Assembly (NCBI GenBank): GCA_016865935.1 | Contig: VGOB01000003.1 | Span: 1-61,678 of the forward strand | Length of the DNA: 61,678 bases | Direction: 5' to 3' | Source of the DNA: Chloroflexota bacterium | GTDB taxonomy: Bacteria > Chloroflexota > Anaerolineae > UBA4142 | Part shown: one piece after another, positions 1 to 7,930 of the stretch | How positions within the stretch are numbered: position 1 is the stretch's first letter | How the letters are laid out: each line of letters opens with the position of its first letter | Program-made: the position numbers and the translations under genes | The notes under the pieces: model-generated | The model's database searches: none | Told to the model about the DNA's origin: nothing | The model's input: only the letters and a program-made list of their open reading frames with translations

Positions 1-165
1 GACACCTTCATGACCTTGGTCGCCACGGCCAAGAAACTGGAGGTAAGTTTTTACGCGTACATCCAAGACCGTATTTCTGGCGCGTACCGATTGCCCAAGC
101 TCGCTGATTTGATCACGGAGCGCGCCCAGCGAGATCCACTCGATGCGTCTTGGAGTTCGCCGTAG
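1..165 (+). pseudogene. C-terminal end of a transposase (IS66-like), truncated by the window edge
   Basis: The first 54 codons are open in frame 1 and end at TAG 163-165. The peptide (TFMTLVATAKKLEVSFYAY, then a short hydrophilic tail) resembles the last helices of IS66-type DDE transposases; this is recognition by eye, not a search. Only the 3' end is in the window, so whether the gene is intact upstream is unknown. Three bases after its stop begins a 25-nt motif that recurs at 39654-39678 and may be the element's terminal sequence. Confidence 0.5.
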
Positions 166-167
166 AA

Positions 168-971
168 TTACCCCAAGTTATTGAGAAGATACACCCCATC
201 GTACATCCCTTGCCACTGATTGATCTTGACGCGCAGAATTTCCTGTCCCATCTCCGCCGACTCGCGTAAATAGCGCGGGATTTCGCCTTTGACGTGACTC
301 TTCGTATCGCTCTGATCGCGATTATACCAATCCACCGTTACTTCTTTGATCCGATAGCCCGCTTTGCCGATCAGATAGAGCAATTCGACGTCGTACGCGG
401 TCACTTGCCAGCCAACCGACCTGCCGCCGCGTCTGAAAAATTCCAGGTGCGGAAAAAGCGACAACAATACCGGACGACGAAACAACTTGAATCCACATTG
501 CGTATCGCCGATGTTGCGCAAAATCAAAAGACCACGCACATAACGAAAAACAAAACTGCCTAACTTACGCACAATCGAGAAACCTTCGCGCGCGACTCCC
601 CGCGAACCGATGACCGTATCGAATCCTTGTTCATACCACGGCAACAATTTGCTCAACTCGCGGATCGGCGTGGACTGATCCATATCGGTCAGCAGAACGA
701 CTTCGCCTTGCGCCTGCTGAATTCCTGCCCACACCGCCGCCGGTTTACCGCCGTGGGGAATATCGAACAACCCGAACTGCGGATGCGTCTGCACAAACTC
801 TTGCACGCGCGCGCGACTGCGATCCGTAGACTCGTCGTTGACGATGATCACCTGCCACGAAAATTTCTGCGCGGCAAGATATTCCGCGACTTCGTCGAGG
901 ACGCGGTTCTCTAGATTTTTCTCCTCGTTGTAACAAGGAATGACGACGGAAAGGTATGGGCGCGAATCCAT
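168..971 (-). CDS. GT2 glycosyltransferase, ALG5/DPM1-like
   Basis: A 267-residue protein that probably transfers a hexose from a nucleotide sugar to a polyprenyl phosphate at the inner membrane face. Visible features are the GT-A start SVVIPCYNEE (residues about 8-17), the acceptor/metal motif LLTDMDQSTP near 92-101, and GDTQCGFKLF near 154-163, which is typical of dolichyl-phosphate glucosyl/mannosyltransferase homologues. No C-terminal membrane helices are present. I start at ATG 971 because AAGGGGA lies about 12 nt upstream; an in-frame extension to 1043 runs through repeat DNA. The last codons (YLLNNLG-stop) are encoded by a 25-nt motif shared with 39654-39678, so the native C terminus may have been replaced. 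Confidence 0.82.
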   Translation of the reverse strand: MDSRPYLSVVIPCYNEEKNLENRVLDEVAEYLAAQKFSWQVIIVNDESTDRSRARVQEFVQTHPQFGLFDIPHGGKPAAVWAGIQQAQGEVVLLTDMDQSTPIRELSKLLPWYEQGFDTVIGSRGVAREGFSIVRKLGSFVFRYVRGLLILRNIGDTQCGFKLFRRPVLLSLFPHLEFFRRGGRSVGWQVTAYDVELLYLIGKAGYRIKEVTVDWYNRDQSDTKSHVKGEIPRYLRESAEMGQEILRVKINQWQGMYDGVYLLNNLG

Positions 972-996
972 TGCGCTGGCGAAATCCCCTTGATAA

Positions 997-1060
997 ATTT
1001 TCGATTTTCGATTGCTGATTTTCGATTTCCCTTTCAACTCCAATCGAAAATCGAGAATGC
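997..1060. repeat. Heptamer-type repeat, ATTTTCG units with inverted arm
   Basis: Three ATTTTCGATT-like copies are followed after a short spacer by the inverse CAATCGAAAATCGAGAAT. It lies between the GT2 gene and the palindromic element at 1108. Confidence 0.7.
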
Positions 1061-1107
1061 GTCTCTATTCTATCCGAAAAAACGAAAAACACAAACGCAG
1101 GCGCTTT

Positions 1108-1201
1108 GTTATTGCGAGGAGCGTTTTTTGCGGTGCTGAGCGAAGCCGAAGCAAGCAATCTCCAAGTTACTTGGGGATTGCTTCGCTCCGCTCGCAATGA
1201 C
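1108..1201. repeat. GTCATTGCGAGG palindromic element, copy 1
   Basis: Left end GTTATTGCGAGGAGC and right end CGCTCGCAATGAC are inverse complements. Internal arms AGCAATCTCC and GGGGATTGCTTCG also pair. It is intergenic and ends at the 3' end of the GT39 gene. Confidence 0.8.
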
Positions 1202-1202
1202 A

Positions 1203-3647
1203 CTACCGCGCGACGATCTTAATCCGCGCCAGCTCTGCCGGATTTCGATCCAGCGCGCGTCCCGACGACGCGTCAATCAAATTGATCCGCACGACGGCAT
1301 CGCCTAGCGCGGTATCGGCTGGGATCGCCAGCGCGATTTTGTCGAGCCACGTTTCGCGCGGCGTCCACGCGCGCGTCGGAAACGCTTCGCTCGCGATTCG
1401 ATATTTCAGCGCGACGCGCGGCACGCCCGTCGCGTCCACCACTTCGATCAGCGCGAGATAATCGCGTGCCGGTTGTTCTGTCGCGCGCCAGTACAACGTC
1501 AACGGCAACGCGTCGCCCACCGCGATTTGATTGGGCAGACTGCTCAAGCCGACGAGCGCGATTTCGTTAAAGCGCGCGTCGAACTCGTTCGGCGGAATCG
1601 GCGCGTTCACTTGCGCGGCGCGCCGTTCAATTGCGATGTTCCCCAACGTGATCGTCTGTCCCCGCCGATTCTCCGGCGCGACGACGTTCGCGTCGGATAC
1701 CGCGATCTGAATCGCGTAATTTCCCGGCGGCATTCCCGGCGGAATCACCAACACGCGATAATCCGCGACGCGCTGCCCAGGTTGCCACGCCGACGTCGGT
1801 TGCGTACCGCTCGATGGCGGCGCGTCCGCGCGCGCCCAAACGATGTCGCCGCGCGCGTTCGTCACGCGCACACTGATCGTGTAATCGTCCGCGATCTTTT
1901 GCGCGGCTTGCCAATCGAGTTGCACGGTGACGATGCCGCGCCCCGTTTCGATTGGCGCGTCGTTGAGATGATAACCGAGCAATTGCATCCCGTTGTCGAA
2001 CACGATTGGCGCGGCAAACGTTTCGCCGCGCGCCGATGTGCCCGCGCGATACGCGAGCACGCGCATTTTGCCATACGTCTGCTCGCCGAGTGAAAACGCG
2101 TTTTGCGCGAGCCAATCCTCCGCGCCGTGGCGCGGCAAATTCTGCACGATTGCCCACACGTTGCGCGATTGCGCCGTCGCGCGCGCCAAATCGTTTTGAT
2201 TGTCGAGCGCGCCGTACTCCAACGGCGCGCCGCGATAATAACTGAGAAAATATCCTTGCTGCCAGTACGCGTGAATCAGAACGAAATCGCCGGACTGCGC
2301 GCGCGCTTCGATCTCGCGAATCGCGGGCAGATAATCTTCGACGACCGCGCTGTAGCGATTGTAATTTGTGAAATAATTGCCGACCGAATACGCGCTTGTG
2401 CCGATGACGAGTAGCGCGATTGGGATCGCGGCAAGTTTCGCGCGTTGAACGATCAGCATCGTACTCCGCGCGAGCAAAAGCATCAGCGGAATGCACGCGA
2501 GCGCGAACAAGCGTCCGCGATAAAGCGGCATCGCGAGATAAAGCGGATAGTACGCGAGAATTGGAATCGTGGAGAGCAAGAGCAGCAGCGCGTCGTGCAT
2601 TTTTGCGGCGCGCGTCGCGAGCGCGATCAGCAGGGCAATCGCGAGCAGCGCGGCGTACAAGCCCGCGAGAACGAACGCGTTGTTCAGCGGAATCGTCGTG
2701 CCGACGGAAATCGCGGCGAAACCGCGCGCAACAAAAGTCAGGATGTCCATCGGTTGCGTATCACCCGCCACGTCTTTGATGCCCGCCGCCGCGCTGACGT
2801 ACTTGAACAACAGCCACGGCAGAAAAGTCGCGACGACGCTAGATGCAACCGCGAACCAGCGCAGGACGAACGCGCGATGCTTTTTTAATTGCGGCAAAAG
2901 CGCGAGTCCGGTCGCGAGAAAGAGAAATGCAGTGTGGTAAAGCGTGTACAACGCGAGGAGCAGCGTGAGCGCGTACGCGAGCCACAATCGTCTGTCATTG
3001 CGAGGAGCATCGTGAGCGGAGCCGCGGAGCGGCGGAGTCGAACGATGCGACGAAGCAATCCCCAAAGTGCGACGCGGAGATTTCTCGCTTCGCTCGAAAT
3101 GACATGCGGCGGCGTACAATCGCGTGAACAAATACAACCCGAGCGCGTTCAAAAACATCGCGAGCGCGTACATCCGAATTTCCTGCGAGTACTGCACCGC
3201 GAACGGCGCAATCGTCGCAAGACACGCCGCGAGCAGACCGACGCGCGCGTCGAACATCCGCTTGCCGATAGTCCACGCGAGCGCAATCGTCGCGGTGCCA
3301 AAAAAGATCGAGAAAAATCGAAGCGCGAGTTCCGAGTAGCCCGCAATCGAAAAATAAAAATGGAGGAGATACGCGTACAGCGGCGGATGCGGATCAATCG
3401 TCGTCGTGTCGAGTGTGATCGTCAACAGATCGCGGTTGGCGGAGAAAACGCTGAATCCTTCATCGCCCCACATCAGCAAATTCGCGGCGTGGAACATTCG
3501 GAGCGCGAAAGCGAAGAGGACGAGCGCGATCAGAATTATTCGCAAGGGAGAGGGGGAGAAGGGGAGAGGGGGAGAAATTCTGCTCTCCCTCTCTCCCTCT
3601 CTCCCTCTCTCCCGCGCATTAGGATTTTTCGGATTCGCTGGATTCAT
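1203..3647 (-). CDS. GT39-type membrane glycosyltransferase with periplasmic C-terminal domain
   Basis: An 814-residue multispanning protein of the ArnT/PMT (GT39/PMT_2) type, which moves a sugar from a polyprenyl-phosphate donor to an acceptor outside the membrane. The first membrane helix (about residue 27 on) is followed by MWGDEGFSVFS and TTTIDPHPPLYAYL, the acidic and DPHPP motifs of the family. About a dozen helices precede a soluble C-terminal half of roughly 400 residues with beta-rich sequence. Start ATG 3647 overlaps the stop of the upstream methyltransferase (ATGA), arguing for coupling. Two repeats are translated inside the gene: a GGGAGAG hairpin (3544-3612) forms the cytoplasmic N-tail, and a 110-bp palindromic element (2994-3103) adds about 37 residues in a loop between helices. 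Confidence 0.85.
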   Translation of the reverse strand: MNPANPKNPNARERGREGERESRISPPLPFSPSPLRIILIALVLFAFALRMFHAANLLMWGDEGFSVFSANRDLLTITLDTTTIDPHPPLYAYLLHFYFSIAGYSELALRFFSIFFGTATIALAWTIGKRMFDARVGLLAACLATIAPFAVQYSQEIRMYALAMFLNALGLYLFTRLYAAACHFERSEKSPRRTLGIASSHRSTPPLRGSAHDAPRNDRRLWLAYALTLLLALYTLYHTAFLFLATGLALLPQLKKHRAFVLRWFAVASSVVATFLPWLLFKYVSAAAGIKDVAGDTQPMDILTFVARGFAAISVGTTIPLNNAFVLAGLYAALLAIALLIALATRAAKMHDALLLLLSTIPILAYYPLYLAMPLYRGRLFALACIPLMLLLARSTMLIVQRAKLAAIPIALLVIGTSAYSVGNYFTNYNRYSAVVEDYLPAIREIEARAQSGDFVLIHAYWQQGYFLSYYRGAPLEYGALDNQNDLARATAQSRNVWAIVQNLPRHGAEDWLAQNAFSLGEQTYGKMRVLAYRAGTSARGETFAAPIVFDNGMQLLGYHLNDAPIETGRGIVTVQLDWQAAQKIADDYTISVRVTNARGDIVWARADAPPSSGTQPTSAWQPGQRVADYRVLVIPPGMPPGNYAIQIAVSDANVVAPENRRGQTITLGNIAIERRAAQVNAPIPPNEFDARFNEIALVGLSSLPNQIAVGDALPLTLYWRATEQPARDYLALIEVVDATGVPRVALKYRIASEAFPTRAWTPRETWLDKIALAIPADTALGDAVVRINLIDASSGRALDRNPAELARIKIVAR
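2994..3103. repeat. Palindromic element inside the GT39 gene (chimeric ends)
   Basis: The left end is GTCATTGCGAGGAGC with GAAGCAATCCCC; the right end is the other subtype, GAGATTTCTCGCTTCGCTCGAAATGAC. It is translated on the minus strand as HFERSEKSP...SAHDAPRND without a stop. Length is 110 bp. Confidence 0.8.
3544..3612. repeat. Heptamer-type hairpin (GGGAGAG units) inside the GT39 5' end
   Basis: A purine arm of GGGAGA units is followed, after AAATTCTG, by an inverse arm of TCTCCCTC units. It is read through in frame between the start codon and the first membrane helix. Confidence 0.75.
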
Positions 3648-4333
3648 CGCGGTTTGTCGCAAATCAACAAAATGTGCGGGTACGGCAAAATGTCCCAGAG
3701 GTCGTGGACGAAAATCGGCGCAAAGCCGCTCGCCGCAAGTTGGCGCTGCCACGCGCCCGCGGAACGATAATAGAAATCATCGCGCGGCGACATCAGCGCG
3801 TCGAGCACGTACGTGAACCACAACATCGCGCGCGGCTGCGTGTCAATGTCCTTGAGCAAAAATCGCCCGCCGGATTCGAGCCGCGCAAACAAATCAACCA
3901 GGATCCGATTGCCATTCTCGACGGGCAAGTGATGAAAAATGTCGAGCGCGTACGCGCCCGCGATCGTTTGATCGGGTCGCCACGCGCGCAAATCCTGCTG
4001 GACGAATGACGCGTTGCGAATGTCGAGTTTCGCCGCCGCGTCGCGCGCGATTTGCAATCGCCGCGCGTCAATGTCCAAGCCGATGACGCGCGCGTTCGGT
4101 TTGCATGCCGCCATATACAACGAGAACAAACCAAAGCCGCAACCCAGATCGAGAATCGTGCCGCCGTCCGGCAAGTATTGTTCGATCTCTTCCAGAAAGC
4201 GCAGATGGATGATCTTGAAACGGACGAACGCGTAGGCGCGAATGATTCCCGAGTACGCCGCGATGATTTGCGCGCGCAGTTTGCGTTTTGCGTTTTGATT
4301 GTCGTGCGCGTTTTCGATGATTGACAGTTTCAT
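3644..4333 (-). CDS. Class I SAM-dependent methyltransferase
   Basis: A 229-residue protein. The SAM-binding motif I is TILDLGCGFGLFSLY (about residues 58-72), followed by the acidic loop IGLDIDARR and the post-motif IDIFHHLP-type segment ALDIFHHLP. The last third (LWDILPYPHILLICDKPR) is hydrophobic, as in small methyltransferases acting on lipids or polyprenyl-linked substrates, but the substrate cannot be read from sequence. It lies in the glycosyltransferase block: 3 nt downstream of the neighbouring methyltransferase stop, and its TGA overlaps the ATG of the GT39 gene. A role in decorating an exported glycan or lipid is inference. Confidence 0.85.
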   Translation of the reverse strand: MKLSIIENAHDNQNAKRKLRAQIIAAYSGIIRAYAFVRFKIIHLRFLEEIEQYLPDGGTILDLGCGFGLFSLYMAACKPNARVIGLDIDARRLQIARDAAAKLDIRNASFVQQDLRAWRPDQTIAGAYALDIFHHLPVENGNRILVDLFARLESGGRFLLKDIDTQPRAMLWFTYVLDALMSPRDDFYYRSAGAWQRQLAASGFAPIFVHDLWDILPYPHILLICDKPR

Positions 4334-4336
4334 TTT

Positions 4337-4969
4337 TTACACGGGCTTGCGCGCCACGACCCACAGAAATGTGACGGGCGCGCCATCTTCCTCGGCGGTC
4401 TCTAGGTCTGCGCGAACGATCTGTAATCCTGCATTTTCAATCAGGTCGCGCGCCATCTTATCGCCAAGATGACTCCAATACATCGGGACGCCCCAGCCGA
4501 GCCAGTTTTTGTCAACGTCTCCTTCAACCGCATTAACGCCCAGCGTCGCCACGAGCAATCCGTTTGGACGTAGCCACGTGGCAATTGCCGTGAGGAGATT
4601 CGCTTGTTCCTCGCGCGGTACGTGAATGATCGAGTAGAACGCGGCAACGCCATCAAAACTGCCGGGCGGAAATTTGAGTTGACACATATCGGCGACGATG
4701 AACTGAGCCGTCGGAACGTTTTGGCGCGCCAACGCGATCTGCGCGGAAGAAATATCCACGCCCGTCACAGAGAAACGATCAGCAAGTTGCCGCGTTGTCG
4801 GCACTCCTGCGCCGCATCCGAGTTCGAGCACCTGCGCGCGTTCGGGTAATTCTTCGAGCAACAGCGAAGTATACCGCACGCGTTCCGCCTGGCGAACGGT
4901 ACTTGCCCACGCGGTATAGCGCGCCGCGATTCGATCATACCCTTGCGCGACGATTTCCTTGGGATTCAT
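4337..4969 (-). CDS. Class I SAM-dependent methyltransferase (Methyltransf_25/11 type)
   Basis: A 210-residue protein that opens with the common VAQGYDRIAARYTAW segment, followed by motif I VLELGCGAGVPTT (about residues 47-59), VTGVDISSAQI, and FDGVAAFYSIIHVPR, the motif IV region. This layout is that of the UbiE/Methyltransf_11 group; the substrate is unknown. I chose ATG 4969 because it overlaps the TGA of the GT2 gene (ATGA at 4966-4969). The longer open frame upstream (to 5344) is a shadow of that glycosyltransferase. It is the fourth gene of a minus-strand run starting with the RmlD-like gene. Confidence 0.83.
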   Translation of the reverse strand: MNPKEIVAQGYDRIAARYTAWASTVRQAERVRYTSLLLEELPERAQVLELGCGAGVPTTRQLADRFSVTGVDISSAQIALARQNVPTAQFIVADMCQLKFPPGSFDGVAAFYSIIHVPREEQANLLTAIATWLRPNGLLVATLGVNAVEGDVDKNWLGWGVPMYWSHLGDKMARDLIENAGLQIVRADLETAEEDGAPVTFLWVVARKPV

Positions 4970-5901
4970 TGGATCAACACCGTTTCGATCTCCGCGTCGC
5001 TCGCGCGTCGGATTACGTCGCGCCGTCGCGCCAGCCAGCGCGGCAAACCGAGCACGCCCGCGAGTTGCCCGCGCAAGCGCGCGCGCGCCGCCGCGCCGCG
5101 CCAACTTTTCAGCGCGTCGAATGTAATCCGCAATTGCGCGCGCAGAATTTTTTGCCAATATTTTTCCCAGAGTCCGCGCGGATAATTTTTTGCGATGACC
5201 CAGATGAAATTGCGCCCGACAAAAAAACTGGCAAGCGCGCCGCCGCCCGTCGCGCTCACTTTGTGGTAGACAATCGCGCGCGGCGCGTACGCGATGGCGT
5301 AGCCCGCCAACCGCGCGCGCCAATTCAAATCTACGTCCTCGCAATAACTTCCCAGCGCTTCGTCAAAGCCGCCGATTTCGTCGAGCATCGTCTTGCGGTA
5401 CGCCACCGCGCCGCCGCACGCGCCGAACACACCGCGCGCGTCGTCGTACTGCCCCGCGTCTTTTTCCCACACGCCGCGATTGCCGGGAGTGCCGTCCACG
5501 CGATAGAAATCGCCCGCGCTGTGAATGTGATCGCGTTTGTCAAAGAGTCGCAATTTGCACACGACCATTCCGGCGCGCGGCTGCGCGTCGCGCGCGCGCG
5601 CGATTTCAGCGAGCCACTCGGGATCGGCTTCGGTATCGTTGTTTAGCAGCACGACGATCTCGCCGCGCGCGGCGCGGATGCCGGCGTTCACCGACGGCGC
5701 AAAGCCGAGATTTTTTTCGTTGGCGACCACACGCATGTCGGGATATTCGCGCGCCAAAAATTCGCGCGAGTCATCGGTCGAACAATCGTCCACGACGATG
5801 ATCTCGAAATCGCGATAGGTTTGCGCGGACAGCGCGTTCAAGCAAGTGGGAAGCAATTGCAGGCGGACGCCGTTCCAGTTGGGGATGATGATGGAGAACA
5901 T
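4966..5901 (-). CDS. GT2 glycosyltransferase, rhamnosyltransferase-like (WbbL type)
   Basis: A 311-residue GT-A protein. Residues 1-10 give the start FSIIIPNWNG; VVDDCSTDDS and VVLLNNDTEADPEW (DxD-like NND) bind the nucleotide sugar; GACGGAVAYRKTMLDEIGGF and EDVDLNWRARLAGY are the acceptor/catalytic motifs of the WbbL/rhamnosyl group. The tail is Arg/Ala-rich. It begins 9 nt downstream of the RmlD-like gene stop and overlaps the next methyltransferase by 4 nt. With an RmlD homologue immediately upstream, dTDP-rhamnose is a plausible donor, but that is inference. Confidence 0.85.
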   Translation of the reverse strand: MFSIIIPNWNGVRLQLLPTCLNALSAQTYRDFEIIVVDDCSTDDSREFLAREYPDMRVVANEKNLGFAPSVNAGIRAARGEIVVLLNNDTEADPEWLAEIARARDAQPRAGMVVCKLRLFDKRDHIHSAGDFYRVDGTPGNRGVWEKDAGQYDDARGVFGACGGAVAYRKTMLDEIGGFDEALGSYCEDVDLNWRARLAGYAIAYAPRAIVYHKVSATGGGALASFFVGRNFIWVIAKNYPRGLWEKYWQKILRAQLRITFDALKSWRGAAARARLRGQLAGVLGLPRWLARRRDVIRRASDAEIETVLIQ

Positions 5902-5934
5902 TTTCGATTTCAGATTCCAGATTTCAGATTGGTG
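5902..5934. repeat. Heptamer-type array, TTTCAGA / TTTCGAT units
   Basis: Imperfect direct units (TTTCGATTTCAGATTCCAGATTTCAGATT) encode the last residues and stop of the RmlD-like gene. No inverted arm is evident. Confidence 0.5.
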
Positions 5935-6758
5935 AAATATTCTTCGAGCGCGTCTTGCCACGCGCGCAACTTGATGCCGAGCGAATTTGCCGCGATGAAA
6001 TTGGCGAGCGCGCCGTTGCGCGGCGGCGTGGAATCGCGTTTGAAATCCGCCAGTTTCGCGCGCGTGATCGGAATGTGCCTCAAGCCCGCGCGTTGCAAAA
6101 TGTGCGCCGCCCAATCGTAGCGCGATGCGATCCCCTCGCCGACGAGATGGTAGATGCCATAATGTTTCGTCTGGATCAGCGCCGCGATCGCGCGCGCGAG
6201 ATCGGGCGCGTAGGTCGGATTGCCGATTTCGTCGTCCACGTAGGCGAGCGCGCCCTGGGCTTTTGCCCGGGCGAGGACGCGCGTGATGAAATTTTCGCGC
6301 CCCGGTGAATAGAACCACGCGGCGCGGACGATGTAAAATTGATCGAGCAAGACCTGGACGATGCGCTCGCCCGCGAGTTTGGACGCGCCGTACGGGTTGA
6401 GCGCGCGCGGCGCATCCCATTCGAGGTACGGCGCGGTTTGGGTCCCGTCGAAGACTTCGTTCGTGCTGAGATAGAGCATCGGCGCGCGCGCGCGTTGGCA
6501 CGCCAGCGCGACGTTGTGCGTGCCGAGCGCGTTCGCGCGGTACGCCGCGAGCGGATCGCGCGCGCAGCCGTCCACGTCCGTCATCGCCGCGCAGTGCATC
6601 ACCAGCGCGGGCTGGTGCGCGGCGATGCGTTCGATGGCGGCAAAGTGGGTGATGTCACACTCGGGCAGATCGAGCGAGAGCACCTCGTGCGAGGCGCACA
6701 AGACGCGCGCCAATTCTTGACCCAGTTGTCCGCGTCCGCCGGTAATAACGATTTGCAT
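5910..6758 (-). CDS. rfbD: dTDP-4-dehydrorhamnose reductase family protein (RmlD-like)
   Basis: A 282-residue extended short-chain dehydrogenase. The N terminus QIVITGGRGQLGQEL carries the glycine-rich NAD(P) loop (residues 7-13). VMHCAAMTDVDGCARDP is the family's AAxTxVDxAE segment, STNEVFDG replaces the usual STDYVFDG, and YGASKLAGE is the YxxxK catalytic pair. The reaction expected is NADPH reduction of dTDP-4-keto-rhamnose. RmlA, RmlB and RmlC are not in the window, so another sugar substrate is possible. It is the first gene of the minus-strand glycan block, diverging from rpmH. Confidence 0.8.
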   Translation of the reverse strand: MQIVITGGRGQLGQELARVLCASHEVLSLDLPECDITHFAAIERIAAHQPALVMHCAAMTDVDGCARDPLAAYRANALGTHNVALACQRARAPMLYLSTNEVFDGTQTAPYLEWDAPRALNPYGASKLAGERIVQVLLDQFYIVRAAWFYSPGRENFITRVLARAKAQGALAYVDDEIGNPTYAPDLARAIAALIQTKHYGIYHLVGEGIASRYDWAAHILQRAGLRHIPITRAKLADFKRDSTPPRNGALANFIAANSLGIKLRAWQDALEEYFTNLKSGI

Positions 6759-6872
6759 CCGTTGCCTCGTTAGTGAATTGATCGTAGAACCTCACGCCCG
6801 ATTATATCGCGTTTTGCCGAAATCAGGTAATCGTTTTTGCCTGCCAGAATGTTCTGCGCGGCGCGGGTCAAT

Positions 6873-6901
6873 TTGTTGCTCTGCCTGCTTTGTGTTATAA
6901 T
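6873..6901 (+). promoter_or_regulatory. Promoter of rpmH (TTGTTG - 17 bp - TATAAT)
   Basis: The -35 is TTGTTG at 6873-6878 and the -10 is TATAAT at 6896-6901 with TGTG before it. The leader is about 25 nt, with AGAAGGAG at 6922-6929 ahead of the GTG start. Confidence 0.8.
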
Positions 6902-6934
6902 GCGCCCCGCTATCATACATCAGAAGGAGTTGTC

Positions 6935-7102
6935 GTGGTCAAGCGAGTTTACCAACCCAAGCGCAAAAAACGGATGCGCACGCACGGTTTCCGCACGCGG
7001 ATGAAAACCAAAGGCGGACGTAAGGTGATTGCCGCGCGCCGCGCGCGCGGACGCAAGCACCTGTCGGTGACGCGCACGCGCTCGTGGCTGAAACAGAAAT
7101 AA
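6935..7102 (+). CDS. rpmH: 50S ribosomal protein L34
   Basis: A 55-residue very basic protein. [20 protein letters not shown] followed by [20 protein letters not shown] is the near-invariant L34 pattern; it binds 23S rRNA in the large subunit. The start is GTG 6935, chosen because AGAAGGAG ends 5 nt upstream; the open frame extends to 6890 but passes through the promoter. It heads the conserved rpmH-rnpA-yidD-yidC-jag cluster. A dnaA gene, often divergent from rpmH, is not here; an RmlD-like gene occupies that place. Confidence 0.97.
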   Translation: MVKRVYQPKRKKRMRTHGFRTRMKTKGGRKVIAARRARGRKHLSVTRTRSWLKQK

Positions 7103-7110
7103 AGGATTGA

Positions 7111-7131
7111 CTGTGGCGGACTACGCCACAG
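7111..7131 (+). other. Stem-loop after rpmH
   Basis: CTGTGGCG (7111-7118) pairs with CGCCACAG (7124-7131) around GACTA. There is no T-tract, so it is more likely an mRNA-stability or attenuating hairpin than an intrinsic terminator. Confidence 0.5.
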
Positions 7132-7136
7132 CCAGG

Positions 7137-7246
7137 CGGAAGGATGAAAGATGAATGGCATTGCGCAAAGATGGAGATTGCTTCGTCGCCAAGTGCGCTC
7201 CTCGCAATGACAACGCCGTTCTTCATCCTTCATCCTTCATCCTTCC
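7137..7246. repeat. Heptamer hairpin (GATGAAA/CATCCTT) enclosing a palindromic-element fragment
   Basis: The left arm GCGGAAGGATGAAAGATGAA (7136-7155) is answered by CTTCATCCTTCATCCTTC (7221 on). Between them, 7158-7210 holds a shortened GTCATTGCG-family element (GCATTGCGC ... CTCCTCGCAATGAC). It fills the rpmH-rnpA gap and is open in the rnpA frame. Confidence 0.7.
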
Positions 7247-7247
7247 G

Positions 7248-7589
7248 ATGAAGCGTTCCTTCAGTTTGCGGCGCGGCGCGGATTTTCAGCGCGTCTGGGA
7301 GGGCGGCAAATCGTTCGCGCATCCTCTCGTCGTCGGGCGCGTGCGCGCAAACGGAACGGACGCACGTCGGTTTGGATTTGTCGCCGGGAAAAAGATCGGC
7401 AAGGCGACGGCGCGCAATCGCGCGAAACGGTTGCTGCGCGAAAGCGTGCGCCGCTATTTGCCGCAGATCGTTCCCGGCTGGGATGTGATTCTGATCGCGC
7501 GGGGCGCGGCGCCGCAGAGCGAGTTCAAGGAAATCGCATCCGCGGTCGAAAACATCCTGCGCCGCGCAAACCTGCTTCGCAATTCCTAA
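7248..7589 (+). CDS. rnpA: Ribonuclease P protein component
   Basis: A 113-residue basic protein that assists the RNase P RNA in removing tRNA 5' leaders. MKRSFSLRRGADFQRVWEGG is the usual N terminus, RFGFVAGKKIGKATARNRAK holds the RNR signature (about residues 40-60: ARNRAKRLLRE), and WDVILIARGAA follows. I place the start at ATG 7248; an in-frame extension to 7155 translates the repeat upstream and lacks family similarity. There is no clear Shine-Dalgarno sequence; the inverse arm CATCCTTCC precedes the ATG directly, so the repeat could occlude or replace the ribosome site. Confidence 0.95.
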   Translation: MKRSFSLRRGADFQRVWEGGKSFAHPLVVGRVRANGTDARRFGFVAGKKIGKATARNRAKRLLRESVRRYLPQIVPGWDVILIARGAAPQSEFKEIASAVENILRRANLLRNS

Positions 7590-7601
7590 TTCGCAATTCG
7601 G

Positions 7602-7832
7602 ATGATGAAATTTCTCGCGCTCGGTTTGATTCGCTTGTATCAGCGTTTGCTCTCGCCGCTCTTGCCGCCGAGTTGTCGTTTCGTGCCGACCTGCTCGCAA
7701 TACGGCTGGGAAGCGATTACGCATTTCGGATTCGTCAAAGGCGGCTGGCTGGCGTTCACACGCATTTTGCGTTGTCATCCGTTCAACCCCGGCGGGTATG
7801 ATCCGGTCCCGTATGACCAAGTTCAAAGTTAA
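7602..7832 (+). CDS. yidD: Membrane protein insertion efficiency factor YidD
   Basis: A 76-residue protein. [32 protein letters not shown] and [14 protein letters not shown] are the hallmark YidD segments with three conserved cysteines. It assists YidC-dependent insertion at the inner face of the membrane. It starts 12 nt after rnpA; ATG 7602 or 7605 are equally possible. The last residues (DQVQS) and stop lie in the AAGTTCAAGG repeat that follows, so the native tail may be altered there. Confidence 0.93.
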   Translation: MMKFLALGLIRLYQRLLSPLLPPSCRFVPTCSQYGWEAITHFGFVKGGWLAFTRILRCHPFNPGGYDPVPYDQVQS

Positions 7833-7914
7833 AAGTTCAAGGTTCGACGTTCAAGGTTCATTTGACAATCTCGAACTTTAACCTTGAACTTTCAACCTTG
7901 AACCTTGAACTTTA
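7819..7914. repeat. Heptamer hairpin, GTTCAAG / CTTGAAC units
   Basis: A left arm of about five (A)AGTTCAAGGTT units from 7819 is followed, after TTTGACAATC, by AACTTTAACCTTGAACTTTC and further inverse units to 7914. It lies between yidD and the lipoprotein gene and could form a long imperfect hairpin in RNA. Confidence 0.85.
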
Positions 7915-7930
7915 TTCGGAGGTAGTGGTT

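Noticed and set aside
1473-2093. 206-residue plus-strand ORF opposite GT39, and similar long antisense ORFs (e.g. 9180-10460, 10470-11078, 12733-13911, 46946-48559)
   Set aside because: All are Arg-rich shadows of well-supported genes with no start signals or domain motifs.
6759-6934. Replication origin next to rpmH
   Set aside because: No dnaA, no cluster of TTATNCACA boxes and no AT-rich unwinding region were seen; only a promoter.
7155-7247. N-terminal extension of RnpA
   Set aside because: The extra residues are translated repeat (CDFVAK/APRNDN-like) and lack family similarity; ATG 7248 fits RnpA.
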